Shown here piece after piece: positions 35,701 to 43,821 of a stretch of DNA of 64,000 nt (positions are counted from its first letter, which is position 1; the number at the start of each line of letters is the position of its first letter). The notes under the pieces are model-generated. The model saw nothing but the letters and a program-made list of their open reading frames with translations. It made no database searches and was not told the DNA's origin. The position numbers were made by a program, and so were the translations under genes. This stretch comes from Enorma phocaeensis. Lineage in GTDB: Bacteria; Actinomycetota; Coriobacteriia; Coriobacteriales; Coriobacteriaceae. The stretch lies in NCBI RefSeq assembly GCF_900186505.1, contig NZ_LT891970.1, positions 604,451 through 668,450 of the forward strand. Direction: 5' to 3'.

Positions 35701-36603
35701 ATGGAGGCCATCACCATCGGCATGCAGGGACCGGCAGTCGAAGACGTGCAGACGCGCCTGGTCAACCTCGGCCATGACATCGCTCGCGCCGAGCTTGACG
35801 AGCGCTCTTTTGGAGAGTCGACTGCGGCGGCGGTGCGCGCTTTCCGCGCGGAGCAGGGCATCGCCGTTATGGACGATGTCGACATGGAGTGCTGGGGCAA
35901 ACTCGTCGACGCGTCGTACAAACTTGGCGATCGCACCCTGTACCTGCGCATTCCAAATTTTCACGGAGCCGACGTGTGCGTGCTGCAGCACGCCCTCAAC
36001 GCGCTCGGGTTCTCCTGCGGCGAGGCGGACGGCTACTTTGGCCCCCATACCGAGGCAGGTCTTCAGCAGTTCCAGGAGAACGTGGGCCTGTTCGCCGACG
36101 GCATGGCGTTCCAGGACACCTTCAACTACATCAACCGTCTGCATCATATCTGGAAGGGCAAGCCCTCGGTGAGCGAATCCGATGTCCACATTGGCTTTGC
36201 CCGCGCGGCAAGCGTGCTCGAGCGCAACCGCATCGCCGTGATTGGCGTGGACCCCATCGCCCGCAACGTCGCATCGCGCATGTGGAACATTGCCACCGCT
36301 ACAACCAATAGCAGCGGTATGCAGCTTTGCGATCGCGAGGCCCCCGATGATGTCGATATCGTTTTCGAGATCGCGAGCGACCCCCTGCCCGATGATTGTG
36401 CCCCTCGTGCCACGATCGTGCTCGCCGAGTGCGCGAATGTGGGGCAGCGCATCCGCACGGCGCTCGCCGCAGCGACAGCACGCCCGGCCCTTCTGCGCAT
36501 CGAGCTCACCGGGCTCACGCGATACGGCTCGTTCACGGCAAGCGATGCCCAGGCCCTTGCGGTCCAACTGCTCGACGGCGTTTGCGATGCGCTGAGCGAT
36601 TAG
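35701..36603 (+). CDS. Peptidoglycan-binding domain protein with unassigned C-terminal domain
   Basis: A 300-residue protein without a clear signal peptide. Two PG_binding_1 repeats are visible: MQGPAVEDVQTRLVNLGHDI (about 8-27, completing near 75) and VCVLQHALNALGFSCGEADG (about 97-116, completing near 145). The C-terminal 140 residues alternate strand and helix (RIAVIGVDPIARNVASRMW, VDIVFEIASDPLPDD), recalling an amidase_3 layout, but the zinc-binding His and Glu are not where expected, so catalysis is doubtful. AAAGGGG precedes ATG at 35701. Confidence 0.75.
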   Translation: MEAITIGMQGPAVEDVQTRLVNLGHDIARAELDERSFGESTAAAVRAFRAEQGIAVMDDVDMECWGKLVDASYKLGDRTLYLRIPNFHGADVCVLQHALNALGFSCGEADGYFGPHTEAGLQQFQENVGLFADGMAFQDTFNYINRLHHIWKGKPSVSESDVHIGFARAASVLERNRIAVIGVDPIARNVASRMWNIATATTNSSGMQLCDREAPDDVDIVFEIASDPLPDDCAPRATIVLAECANVGQRIRTALAAATARPALLRIELTGLTRYGSFTASDAQALAVQLLDGVCDALSD

Positions 36604-36618
36604 GTACACTGTTTGAAC

Positions 36619-36646
36619 TGCATGCCGGGGTGGATACCCCGCATGC
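36619..36646 (+). terminator. Bulged hairpin after the peptidoglycan-binding gene
   Basis: TGCATGCCGGGG (36619-36630) pairs with CCCCGCATGCA (36636-36646) apart from one bulged base; 15 bp after the stop and 10 bp before tRNA-Gln. No U-tract. Confidence 0.4.
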
Positions 36647-36656
36647 ACGCTTCCAT

Positions 36657-36730
36657 TGGGGCATCGTCCAGCGGCAGGACCCCGGTTTTTGGTGCCGGTT
36701 ACGGGGGTTCGAATCCCTCTGCCCCAGCCA
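36657..36730 (+). tRNA. tRNA-Gln (anticodon TTG)
   Basis: Seventy-four bases: acceptor TGGGGCA/TGCCCCA, anticodon TTG in the loop TTTTGGT, T-arm GGGGGTTCGAATCCCTC and an encoded CCA. Confidence 0.96.
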
Positions 36731-36742
36731 CGTGAGCAAGCG

Positions 36743-36775
36743 GCCCGGATGCCCCGCGGCGTCCGGGCTGTTCTC
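36743..36775 (+). terminator. Terminator after tRNA-Gln
   Basis: GCCCGGATGC (36743-36752) pairs with GCGTCCGGGC (36759-36768, one G-U), followed by the pyrimidine run TGTTCTCTTCT. Confidence 0.7.
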
Positions 36776-36849
36776 TTCTCGCCCGCGGGGAGATGGGGCT
36801 GCGTCACCGGGTCTCGCGCTATCTCAAGGGGCATGCGCGGAGGGCTTCC

Positions 36850-37122
36850 TCAGGACCGCGGCTCCTCCAGCGGAACCATGTCGGTGTAGAGGCGCTCGGG
36901 CGCGATGTCGATCTCGCCGGGCCATGCCACCGTCCCATAGGATATCCTCGCCGCACGGAAGAGCGACCGGTCCCGTAACGGCTTGAATACCTCCCCATCG
37001 AGATACGGGGACAAATCGAAGATCCCCCGCTTCCCATCCTCGAACGCAACGAGCAGACGATAGTCCTCGAGCGGCTTAACCTCGACAACGTCAACCAGCG
37101 GGATGTCGAATACGCTCGTCAT
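36850..37122 (-). CDS. DUF2442 domain protein
   Basis: A 90-residue protein matching DUF2442: VDVVEVKPLEDYRLLVAFEDG, then GKRGIFDLSPYLDG, and GTVAWPGEIDIAPERLY near the C-terminus. It lies 9 bp downstream of a DUF4160 gene. The DUF4160-DUF2442 pair recurs in many bacteria and behaves like a two-component toxin-antitoxin-type cassette in context, but its activity is not established. TAGGAG precedes the ATG. Confidence 0.85.
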   Translation of the reverse strand: MTSVFDIPLVDVVEVKPLEDYRLLVAFEDGKRGIFDLSPYLDGEVFKPLRDRSLFRAARISYGTVAWPGEIDIAPERLYTDMVPLEEPRS

Positions 37123-37131
37123 GGGCTACTC

Positions 37132-37389
37132 CTAACTCAGTGGATCGATTCTGAACAGTTGCTGGTTATCACGTGCAAGCTCCCAATTCGCCATGAGCTC
37201 GTCCCTGTGGATCTCCAGCCATGCGAGAATCATACGCTCCTGCCGCACAGGCATGGTGCCCGCGCTACGCCTGCCATCGAGGATGTAACTAGCTTTATAC
37301 CCCGAATAACGTGCATGGAAATGCGGCGGCTCGTGATCCGCCCAGTTCATGGTGATGACGATACCGAAGAACATGCTGATTGCCGGCAT
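37132..37389 (-). CDS. DUF4160 domain protein
   Basis: An 85-residue protein with the DUF4160 hallmark HEPPHFHARY (near residue 18) after MPAISMFFGIVITMNW. It is the upstream partner of a DUF2442 gene. ATG at 37389 follows AAAGGG with good spacing and lies 1 bp after the DUF192 stop, so it may also be read from the Tad operon. Confidence 0.85.
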   Translation of the reverse strand: MPAISMFFGIVITMNWADHEPPHFHARYSGYKASYILDGRRSAGTMPVRQERMILAWLEIHRDELMANWELARDNQQLFRIDPLS

Positions 37390-37390
37390 T

Positions 37391-37879
37391 TTATCCCTTT
37401 CTCGATTCGATGGCACGAGCACCGGAAGAGACATGAATCCGCCAGCGCGATAGGCGCTCGAGCACGGATGCGGCGCCGCGGCAGGTGCGAATGCGCCATG
37501 GGGGCACCCCTTGGCAGACCGAGAGCACGTGTCCTTCCCGGTCGATGAAGGCGACGTCGATCGGTGAGCGCATGAAGCAGGTATGGACCGACGAGCAGCG
37601 TGGGAAGGCCATCACGACCGAGAGCCTTGCGCTCGGACCCGTGCCCGGACCCGCCCCCGTGGGCTTCGCGCCCTCGCGAGGGTCCAAGGCGAGCATCCCG
37701 ACCAGGCGCTGCAAGAAGGACTCGGCCACGAGCAGCCGGGCGGGCTCCCACCCCAACGCCCGCAGCGCGCGCCTGAACCCATACGGGTCGGTCGCCCGCG
37801 CCCCGGCGGCCACCCGTGCGGCGGCCCCGCGCGACATTTCGCCCGCCTGCATCGCTACACCACCACGCCCGGTCGCCAT
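37391..37879 (-). CDS. DUF192 family protein, end of the Tad operon
   Basis: A 162-residue protein whose C-terminal 110 residues match DUF192: FPRCSSVHTCFMRSPIDVAF followed by DREGHVLSVCQGVPPWRI. DUF192 genes are often found beside pilus or secretion genes; the role is unknown. The first about 45 residues are Ala/Arg-rich with no clear signal. The ATG overlaps the preceding pseudopilin gene by 25 nt; an ATG nine codons in is an alternative, neither with a strong ribosome site. Confidence 0.75.
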   Translation of the reverse strand: MATGRGGVAMQAGEMSRGAAARVAAGARATDPYGFRRALRALGWEPARLLVAESFLQRLVGMLALDPREGAKPTGAGPGTGPSARLSVVMAFPRCSSVHTCFMRSPIDVAFIDREGHVLSVCQGVPPWRIRTCRGAASVLERLSRWRIHVSSGARAIESRKG

Positions 37880-38406
37880 GGATCTATCGTCACTGCTCGC
37901 TCGTGCTCAAGCACCGCGGGAGCTCCGAGTTCCACGCCGGCTATGGAAAGCCCGCTTGGCCAAGGACGCATGCGCATCGTGCAACGATAGGTCCTGAGCG
38001 ATCCTACGAGCGAGAGCATCGATGATGAGGCGTTCTCGCTTGACGAACTCGATACCTCGATCTCGACCTCGTAGCCCTCCATGGCAGAAGCAAGCTGCGC
38101 CTGAATGACTCCGCTCGCATCGAGCACGGAACCCGGGTCCACGCCCGCGGTTTGCGGGGAGACGCCCTGTGCGATAACGATATCCGGCACGACGCGGTCA
38201 AAGCGTGCAGAAGCTGAGAGGAAGAGCATAAGGTTGTAGGCGATGAGCGCAAGCACGATGAGAACCGGGACGACCACGGCCATCTCGACCGTAGCCTGCG
38301 CGCGCTCCTCTCCTAGTGGGGGAATTCTTCCAGAGACACGATGGTGAGACTCGTGCGATTTGCATGATTGCCTGCAGGATTCGCTCGGCAGAATCTCATC
38401 CGGCAC
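37855..38406 (-). CDS. TadE/TadF-like minor pseudopilin
   Basis: About 183 residues. After a 40-residue lead, ERAQATVEMAVVVPVLIVLA shows the TadE pattern: a cleavage region followed by Glu at +5-like position and a hydrophobic helix, then an external domain with a Ser-rich stretch. It overlaps the 681-residue Tad protein by 11 nt. The start is uncertain: GGGAGG lies before TTG 38409 and GTG 38406; GTG is used here. Part of the pilus operon. Confidence 0.7.
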   Translation of the reverse strand: MPDEILPSESCRQSCKSHESHHRVSGRIPPLGEERAQATVEMAVVVPVLIVLALIAYNLMLFLSASARFDRVVPDIVIAQGVSPQTAGVDPGSVLDASGVIQAQLASAMEGYEVEIEVSSSSSENASSSMLSLVGSLRTYRCTMRMRPWPSGLSIAGVELGAPAVLEHERAVTIDPWRPGVVV

Positions 38407-40441
38407 CAACGCCACCTCCCAGCAAGTCGCGCACGCGCACCGTCAAGGGAACCGAGCCTCCACCAGGTAGGGGTATCTCGACCAAGGTGATAGTTGTCTG
38501 CGCGAGCTCCTCGCGTACCCGATAACCCAGCGCCTCCATGAGGGCTGCAGGGTCGGTCGAGCCGAGCGGCAGGGACCGCAGCAACCCCTGCACATCGGTG
38601 ATGCCGGAGACATCCGAATGCTCGAGCACGTTGGCGGTATCGGTGATCACCGGTTTGAGCGAGCGGAGGTCGACCGGTTCGATATCGAGCGCGCTCACCG
38701 CACCGTCTACACAATCCCCCATCCAGCGCGCCACCGGACCGAGCCCCATGGACTCAAGTCCGCCAAGCAGGCTATCCGTTAGCGAGGAGAGACTTTCTGC
38801 AACGTCCCCATAAGCGGAAAGCAGCGAACCCCAGAGCCCCATCACATCGCTGACGAGGCCCGCCGTCCCACCTTCGCCCGCGCGCGCCTCGAATGTGCTG
38901 AAGAACGACGCCAACACGTTGGAATCATCTGTAGCAGCATCCGGCGCGAGCACGGCACCGGATATGGCAGCGCGCTGAGCCACGCCGGCAGCGGGAGCAA
39001 AGCCGTTGTCCAAAGCGTCCGGGGCGGCTGCCTCCCCCGCCACCACGAATGCAACCGTGCCGTATCTGCCCGGCGGAGCGATGCGCGGGCGCTTGCCCTC
39101 GAGCACCGACAGCGCCTCTTCGAACGCCTGCCCCGCTCCCTCTGCAACCTCCAGCGCGCGCCGCTCGAGCTCGAGCTCGTGGTTGCGCGCAGCGACATAT
39201 TCATCGAGCGCAAGCGTGAATTCGCGAAGGTGGTATTCGAATCCGTTGTCGATAGAGGTCGATGCTGCCGGCGTCTTGCCCACGTCGCCCACGCTGAAAC
39301 GGCAGACCGGGCATTCGCGGGCGCCACCGCCATCTATCGCGGAAAGGGCAAGGACGGGCCCACGCGCGCCCGTGGCGCCCGGGCAACCTGTCCCGTAATG
39401 CAAGGTAAGACCCGCGTCCTCGTAGGTCGACGGCCACACGGCATCCGTATAGAGGGTGGTTCCCCGCACTTCGGCGGTATTGCGGGGGAGCAGCTCGACC
39501 GTCGAGGTAACCCGCCCGTTTTCTTCCACCACCCGAGCATCCTCAAATCTCTCGAGCGCAAAACGGTAGAATGCCCGACGCGCTGCGGAATCAGCAGCCG
39601 CCTCGGCACCAGCACCCTCGGGCGCTTCCGCCGCCAAGCGAGCAGCGTAGTACGCCCGTGTCCGGTCTAGGGCCACATTGGGGTCCCAGGTGATGCTCGA
39701 TTCGTAATCAGGGTTCTGTCCCGGCGCAATGCTCGAGAGACTCCCCGCACGCTCCTGCATGTTCGCCCCATCGCGGCCGCAGTCCGCGATCCATGCTGCT
39801 TCCTTCGCCTCCGCTGTGCGCTCGGCAGCGGCGGCGAGCTCGTCTGCCGCCTCATCGAGCGCGCCGGCACGCTCGGAGAGCCCTTCCGTCGCGATTTGCT
39901 CGCCCTCCAGAGCAGGAAAGTCCGACGCGGACTCCAGCGGCACCGCGAGGGCGGTGCCCGTGTACGCAGTGGATGAAGTCCCCTGTGCCGCGCATGTGCG
40001 CGTAGCGTTCGCAGCCACCAGGAAGGGCAGCGCCTGCTCGAGCCGCTCGAGCCCGCGCGACGCAGAAGCGGCGAAGTCGTTGCGCGCGTCGAGCATGCGC
40101 AAGCCCGTGTCGATGGTCTGGGACGCCGCCGCGTTGGCGCCGGGGATGAGAAGGCCCACCAACCCGACCCCCGTCACGCACAAGCCCGCCAGCCCCATGC
40201 TGAACACCACGGCATCGAGCACCGTTGCCGTGGTGTGATACGACGAAACCACGTTTGCGCCGGCAAGCGCTGTTGTATCGGCCGCCACCTGAACATCCCC
40301 CGAGCGCGACATGCTCCAGATGCCGCTCGCGATGGCGAAAAGAAGAGATAGCACCACGAGCATCGAAACTGCAGCAGCAAGCGTGGTATAACCATCCTCC
40401 TCCAAAAAGAGGTCAGTTCCATACCTGCGTCCACGCGTCAT
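38396..40441 (-). CDS. Large Tad-locus membrane-anchored protein (TadG-like)
   Basis: A 681-residue protein with a cytosolic stub, one helix (about 22-45, GYTTLAAAVSMLVVLSLLFA) followed by the VQVAADTTALAGANV motif typical of TadG/Tad-like N-termini, a second hydrophobic stretch near 80-105, then about 560 residues of Ala/Glu-rich external sequence containing two CPVC/CPG-type cysteine spots. It is much larger than ordinary TadE/F pseudopilins and could be a tip or anchoring protein. TGGAGGG precedes ATG at 40441; it overlaps the TadE gene by 29 nt. Confidence 0.75.
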   Translation of the reverse strand: MTRGRRYGTDLFLEEDGYTTLAAAVSMLVVLSLLFAIASGIWSMSRSGDVQVAADTTALAGANVVSSYHTTATVLDAVVFSMGLAGLCVTGVGLVGLLIPGANAAASQTIDTGLRMLDARNDFAASASRGLERLEQALPFLVAANATRTCAAQGTSSTAYTGTALAVPLESASDFPALEGEQIATEGLSERAGALDEAADELAAAAERTAEAKEAAWIADCGRDGANMQERAGSLSSIAPGQNPDYESSITWDPNVALDRTRAYYAARLAAEAPEGAGAEAAADSAARRAFYRFALERFEDARVVEENGRVTSTVELLPRNTAEVRGTTLYTDAVWPSTYEDAGLTLHYGTGCPGATGARGPVLALSAIDGGGARECPVCRFSVGDVGKTPAASTSIDNGFEYHLREFTLALDEYVAARNHELELERRALEVAEGAGQAFEEALSVLEGKRPRIAPPGRYGTVAFVVAGEAAAPDALDNGFAPAAGVAQRAAISGAVLAPDAATDDSNVLASFFSTFEARAGEGGTAGLVSDVMGLWGSLLSAYGDVAESLSSLTDSLLGGLESMGLGPVARWMGDCVDGAVSALDIEPVDLRSLKPVITDTANVLEHSDVSGITDVQGLLRSLPLGSTDPAALMEALGYRVREELAQTTITLVEIPLPGGGSVPLTVRVRDLLGGGVGAG

Positions 40442-40925
40442 AATCACCCTCCAGCCATGCAGGCCTGCCCTCGTAGGCGACCTCGACCTCCATAACTACA
40501 TCCCCCTGGGAGTTCGTCGAGCCAAACGCGCCCGCGAATGCGCCCAGCACAGGGAGCGGACTCACGGCCCCCGCGATGGACACCGCCACCCTCCCCGCAC
40601 CGGCCTCCGCATAGGACAGCTCAATCTCCCAGGAAAGCGGTCCGCCAGCATGGAAGATCTCAACGTCGGGAACAGCGCTAAGCCTGCGTAAGGCAAACGA
40701 ACGGCACCCTTCCTCGTCTCCCTCGTCCGCCGTAACCATGAGACGAGCCGTCTCTGCCGCAGCGGACTCCATAACCGCACGCGTATAGAGCAGGCAGATC
40801 GGCTGCAGGGCGAGCAACAGCAAGGTTAGGAACGCCGGCAGCAGCAACGCCGCCTCCACCGTGGCCTGCGCCCGGCGCTCAACCGCAAGGCACGCTACCT
40901 TGCACCGTGCGCTGCGTGCGCCCAT
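40413..40925 (-). CDS. TadE-like pseudopilin
   Basis: About 170 residues. ERRAQATVEAALLLPAFLTL (about 12-31) is the TadE N-terminal signature, with a helix followed by an external domain of 120 residues. It should be matured by a prepilin peptidase and placed in the Flp pilus machine as a minor subunit. The start at 40925 is chosen because it places the signature near the N-terminus; a TTG two codons earlier is possible. An upstream open stretch of 160 codons looks non-coding. Confidence 0.8.
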   Translation of the reverse strand: MGARSARCKVACLAVERRAQATVEAALLLPAFLTLLLLALQPICLLYTRAVMESAAAETARLMVTADEGDEEGCRSFALRRLSAVPDVEIFHAGGPLSWEIELSYAEAGAGRVAVSIAGAVSPLPVLGAFAGAFGSTNSQGDVVMEVEVAYEGRPAWLEGDYDAWTQVWN

Positions 40926-41031
40926 CCCCAACCCGGTATCCGCCCCTGGCGAGACGACCGTTCGCAGGATGCGAGAGCGCTGTGCGTGACGATGCGGCGC
41001 AATCGCGCTCGAGAACGTTCTTTTGGCGGCA

Positions 41032-41220
41032 TCAGTACAACGCGATGTCGACCACGCCGGTACCATCGATCGCATGGGATGCGCTGTCCTCGATGAGCGC
41101 GGTGAACAGGCCCGCCTCTGCCGCACGCCAGACCATCGCCAGCCCCGCAACGAGGGCAAGCAGAGCAAAGATGGTAAGCGCGTACTCAAGCGTTGCCTGG
41201 GCGAGCTCCTCGTAAGACAT
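41032..41220 (-). CDS. Small Flp-like/pseudopilin subunit
   Basis: A 62-residue protein: MSYEELAQATLEYALTIFAL begins with a short leader and the Q-x-T-x-E-Y pilin pattern, then a single helix and a 25-residue tail. Its shape is that of Flp-type pilins, so it may be a second, minor pilin. GGGAGGGG precedes ATG at 41220. Confidence 0.75.
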   Translation of the reverse strand: MSYEELAQATLEYALTIFALLALVAGLAMVWRAAEAGLFTALIEDSASHAIDGTGVVDIALY

Positions 41221-41317
41221 GCCCCTCCCGGTGCGGCATGAAGAACATTCCCTCGCCCAGCATATAAGCCGATGCGAACATGGCGGCGCGGCAACCCTTC
41301 CCGAGGCCTTTCCCATA

Positions 41318-42007
41318 TCACGATCCCTCCCATCCGCGGGGGAGCATCCTGATGATGCGCACATGCGAGCTTGCGCTGCCCGCTCCCTCCATCACCGTCA
41401 CAACGTCGACCCACCCACGCTCATCCTCGATCACAGCTCCCCAGATATTGCCTTTCAAGTCCACGAACCCGCTCGTCGCGAGACGAGCGGTTTCGGCCTC
41501 TTCGTAAGCGCGCAGCACATCGCCGGCAACATCGACAAGACCACGGCGCTCCTCCCAGCTCATGGATACCTCCGCCTCCTCCGTGGCCTCCGCCAGCTCG
41601 GCAAGCTCCTCCATGAAGGTCGCGGAGGTTACCCGCCCGCCCTGCGTTTGCTCATCCTCAGCACCGGCGCCATCAAGGCCCGGCGAGCATGCGGGCGCAC
41701 CCCCTTCCTCTGCCGGCGAATCGGGCTGCCGACCCGAATTCGAGGCCCCCGATCGCCCTACCTCCGCTTCCTGCGATATCGAAGCTTCTCCCGCGCTCCG
41801 CGCGGTACTGCCTCCAGCAACCGAGCTGCCACCAGTAACCACGGGCACAGCAGAGACCATGACGAGGGCAAGCACGATTGCCGTTATACAGAGTGCGGGC
41901 GGAAGCCAGCTCAGCGCGCGCGAGCCCGCGCCTTCCTCCTTGCGTTCGCCGCCCGCACCCCCACGGCTTCCTACAGGCTGTTGATGCCGTCGGAAATCGC
42001 GGTCCAC
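41318..42007 (-). CDS. Tad-locus hypothetical protein with one membrane helix
   Basis: A 229-residue protein: Gly/Arg/Glu-rich lead (1-32), one helix (about 35-57), a Ser/Gly/Ala-rich low-complexity linker (about 58-125), then an acidic helical region and a compact C-terminal domain (KGNIWGAVIEDERGWVDVVT). I do not recognise a family. The start is GTG at 42007, overlapping the flp gene by 37 nt; no better start exists in frame. Placement between flp and minor pilins suggests a pilus accessory role. Confidence 0.6.
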   Translation of the reverse strand: MDRDFRRHQQPVGSRGGAGGERKEEGAGSRALSWLPPALCITAIVLALVMVSAVPVVTGGSSVAGGSTARSAGEASISQEAEVGRSGASNSGRQPDSPAEEGGAPACSPGLDGAGAEDEQTQGGRVTSATFMEELAELAEATEEAEVSMSWEERRGLVDVAGDVLRAYEEAETARLATSGFVDLKGNIWGAVIEDERGWVDVVTVMEGAGSASSHVRIIRMLPRGWEGS

Positions 42008-42159
42008 AGCTCACTCACCCGGTCCCGGAACGCGATGATGGCGATGATCGCTATGACCACCAAGACCCCGACCAGGATGGCGTACTCAGTGGTTCCTTGG
42101 GCTCGCTCCTCCCCCAACAACTCCGATAACTTGCCAAAGGTGCGCGTCTTCCAAACCAT
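41971..42159 (-). CDS. flp: Flp family type IVb major pilin
   Basis: A 62-residue pilin: leader MVWKTRTFGKLSELLGEERA, then AQGTTEYAILVGVLVVIAII with the conserved Glu-Tyr pair, followed by a short tail FRDRVSELWTAISDGINSL. Processing by a prepilin peptidase would release a subunit of about 45 residues that forms Flp pili for adhesion. AAGGAGG precedes the ATG at ideal spacing. Confidence 0.92.
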   Translation of the reverse strand: MVWKTRTFGKLSELLGEERAQGTTEYAILVGVLVVIAIIAIIAFRDRVSELWTAISDGINSL

Positions 42160-42169
42160 TCGAACCTCC

Positions 42170-42817
42170 TTAGATCATGCCGCTCGCAGCGAGCAACGGT
42201 CCCACGATGGATAACAAGAGCGCTGGCAAAATCAACGTGCCCGTAGGTATCAGCAGCTTGACGGGTACCCGCTCGATCTCGCGCTCAACCTCGGCGCGAT
42301 GAGCCGAGCGGATCTCCTTCGCCTGCCCTTCCAAGGTCTCCGCAAGCGGGGCACCCAATGAAAGCGCCTGCGTAACGGCGATGGCAAACGACTCGAGCGC
42401 CCGCACTCCCGTAGCCGCCGCCACGCCGGCAAGCGCCTCCTCGCGCGAGCAGACGCCCATCTGCCAGCAGAGCCGGGCGCGAGAGAGGTGCCCGGCAAGC
42501 GCCGTGTCGCGCTCGTCGCTATAGAGCGCGACCGCCGCATCGAATGAAAGCCCCGCGGTAAGGCCCAGCCGCACCACATCGATCATCTCGGACACATCGC
42601 CTAAGCCAACTGAATCGGGCACGCGGCCCTTGCGCGATACGAGAGCGTCGCGCGCAGCGGAAACGCAAGGTTCCGCAAGGGCGCTGATGCGCCGTACCCC
42701 CGTGTCCCAAAGCCCGCGCATCCATAGGCGCTCGGCAGCCGATGCGCCCAGGGGCAGCCAAAACGCCAAGCACACAGCCGCTCCCAATGCACCCAGCAGC
42801 AATCCCTGCGACAGCAT
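42170..42817 (-). CDS. tadC: Tad pilus inner-membrane platform protein TadC
   Basis: A 215-residue T2SSF-domain protein with helices at the N-terminus (about 5-25) and C-terminus, and the core IDVVRLGLTAGLSFDAAVAL ... ALGAPLAETLEGQAKEIR (typical T2SSF). The C-terminal LILPALLLSIVGPLL forms the last membrane helices. With TadB it builds the platform for pilus assembly. ATG overlaps the tadB stop by one base (TGATG). Confidence 0.9.
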   Translation of the reverse strand: MLSQGLLLGALGAAVCLAFWLPLGASAAERLWMRGLWDTGVRRISALAEPCVSAARDALVSRKGRVPDSVGLGDVSEMIDVVRLGLTAGLSFDAAVALYSDERDTALAGHLSRARLCWQMGVCSREEALAGVAAATGVRALESFAIAVTQALSLGAPLAETLEGQAKEIRSAHRAEVEREIERVPVKLLIPTGTLILPALLLSIVGPLLAASGMI

Positions 42818-43821
42818 CACACCTCGACCTCCATAATCCGCCTGATGATGATCCACGCGCAGACATTGAGCGCGAGAGCCACCGCGACGCTGCCCACCCC
42901 CACGGGCTCCGCGAGCCCGTCGCGAAAGTCCGGGGACAGCAGCGTGAGCGCCCCGACCATCGCGATGGGCATGAGTGCCACCAAACGGGCCGACATACGA
43001 GCTTGCGAGGTCTTGACATCGAGCCTTCGCATGAGCTCGGTGCGCTCCAACACCATAGCGGCGGCGTCCGCAAGCAGATCGCGCAGCGGGGCACCGGTGC
43101 GCTGGGACACCTTGAGAGCAAGCGACACCAGGCCGAGGCCCGGAGCGGGCATGCGCTTGAGCAAATCATCGAGCGCTTGACTCGCCGGAATCCCGCACTC
43201 GATAGAACAGGCCACACGCAAGAACTCCGAGCGTATGGGTTCCTCTGCATGGCCTCCTACGAAGCGCATGCCCTGCGTCAGCGTATGCCCCGAGCCAAGC
43301 GAGATCGCCAGAGCGGAAAACGCCTCGGGCATGGCGCTCTCCACGCGCTGCGCATCCATGCGGTCCCTGCGGGAAGCGTTTACCGCGAGCACGGCAGTCG
43401 GAACTATGGTTCCCACCAAGATGCCCCAGGGCGAGAGCGCCACAATGCCGCCGGCAAGCGCCGATGCGGCAGTCAGCGCCACCCAAAGCCCGCGCGCCAC
43501 CGCATCGTCCACGGGGCCCTGCAAGGAACGCAAAGCAGCCCGAAATGGCTTCGGCACTGCCCTCGGCGCGCCCTGCGCGAGCTCACGCACGCACCTTCGC
43601 ACGCCGGGACGGTTGGCGACCTCGTCTGGAATTGCTTTGCCCAATCGCCGCAGCAACAGCCGCACCTCCCCCGCAAGCCTCGCCGAAACGGCAGCTTGCG
43701 CCGCGGGGCCCCCGCCATCACGCGGCGTCTGGCCGAGACAGCCATCAACTCCTGCCCCTATGAGCACCCATGCCGCCAGCGCAGCAAGAAGCCCGGTCGC
43801 TATGGGCATGAACGCCTCCAT
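42817..43821 (-). CDS. tadB: Tad pilus inner-membrane platform protein TadB
   Basis: A 334-residue T2SSF-domain protein: one N-terminal helix, a cytosolic segment, two helices near 115-150, the T2SSF core (MPEAFSALAISLGSGHTLTQ ... VSQRTGAPLRDLLADAA), and two C-terminal helices. Forms the inner-membrane core with TadC, above the CpaF ATPase. The ATG at 43821 overlaps cpaF by 22 nt; an ATG four codons in has an equally good ribosome site. Confidence 0.92.
   Translation of the reverse strand: MEAFMPIATGLLAALAAWVLIGAGVDGCLGQTPRDGGGPAAQAAVSARLAGEVRLLLRRLGKAIPDEVANRPGVRRCVRELAQGAPRAVPKPFRAALRSLQGPVDDAVARGLWVALTAASALAGGIVALSPWGILVGTIVPTAVLAVNASRRDRMDAQRVESAMPEAFSALAISLGSGHTLTQGMRFVGGHAEEPIRSEFLRVACSIECGIPASQALDDLLKRMPAPGLGLVSLALKVSQRTGAPLRDLLADAAAMVLERTELMRRLDVKTSQARMSARLVALMPIAMVGALTLLSPDFRDGLAEPVGVGSVAVALALNVCAWIIIRRIMEVEV

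Noticed and set aside
40926..41414. 160-codon upstream extension of the TadE-like gene
   Set aside because: Composition is Arg/Ser-rich shadow and overlaps the small pseudopilin gene; the TadE signature requires a start near 40925.
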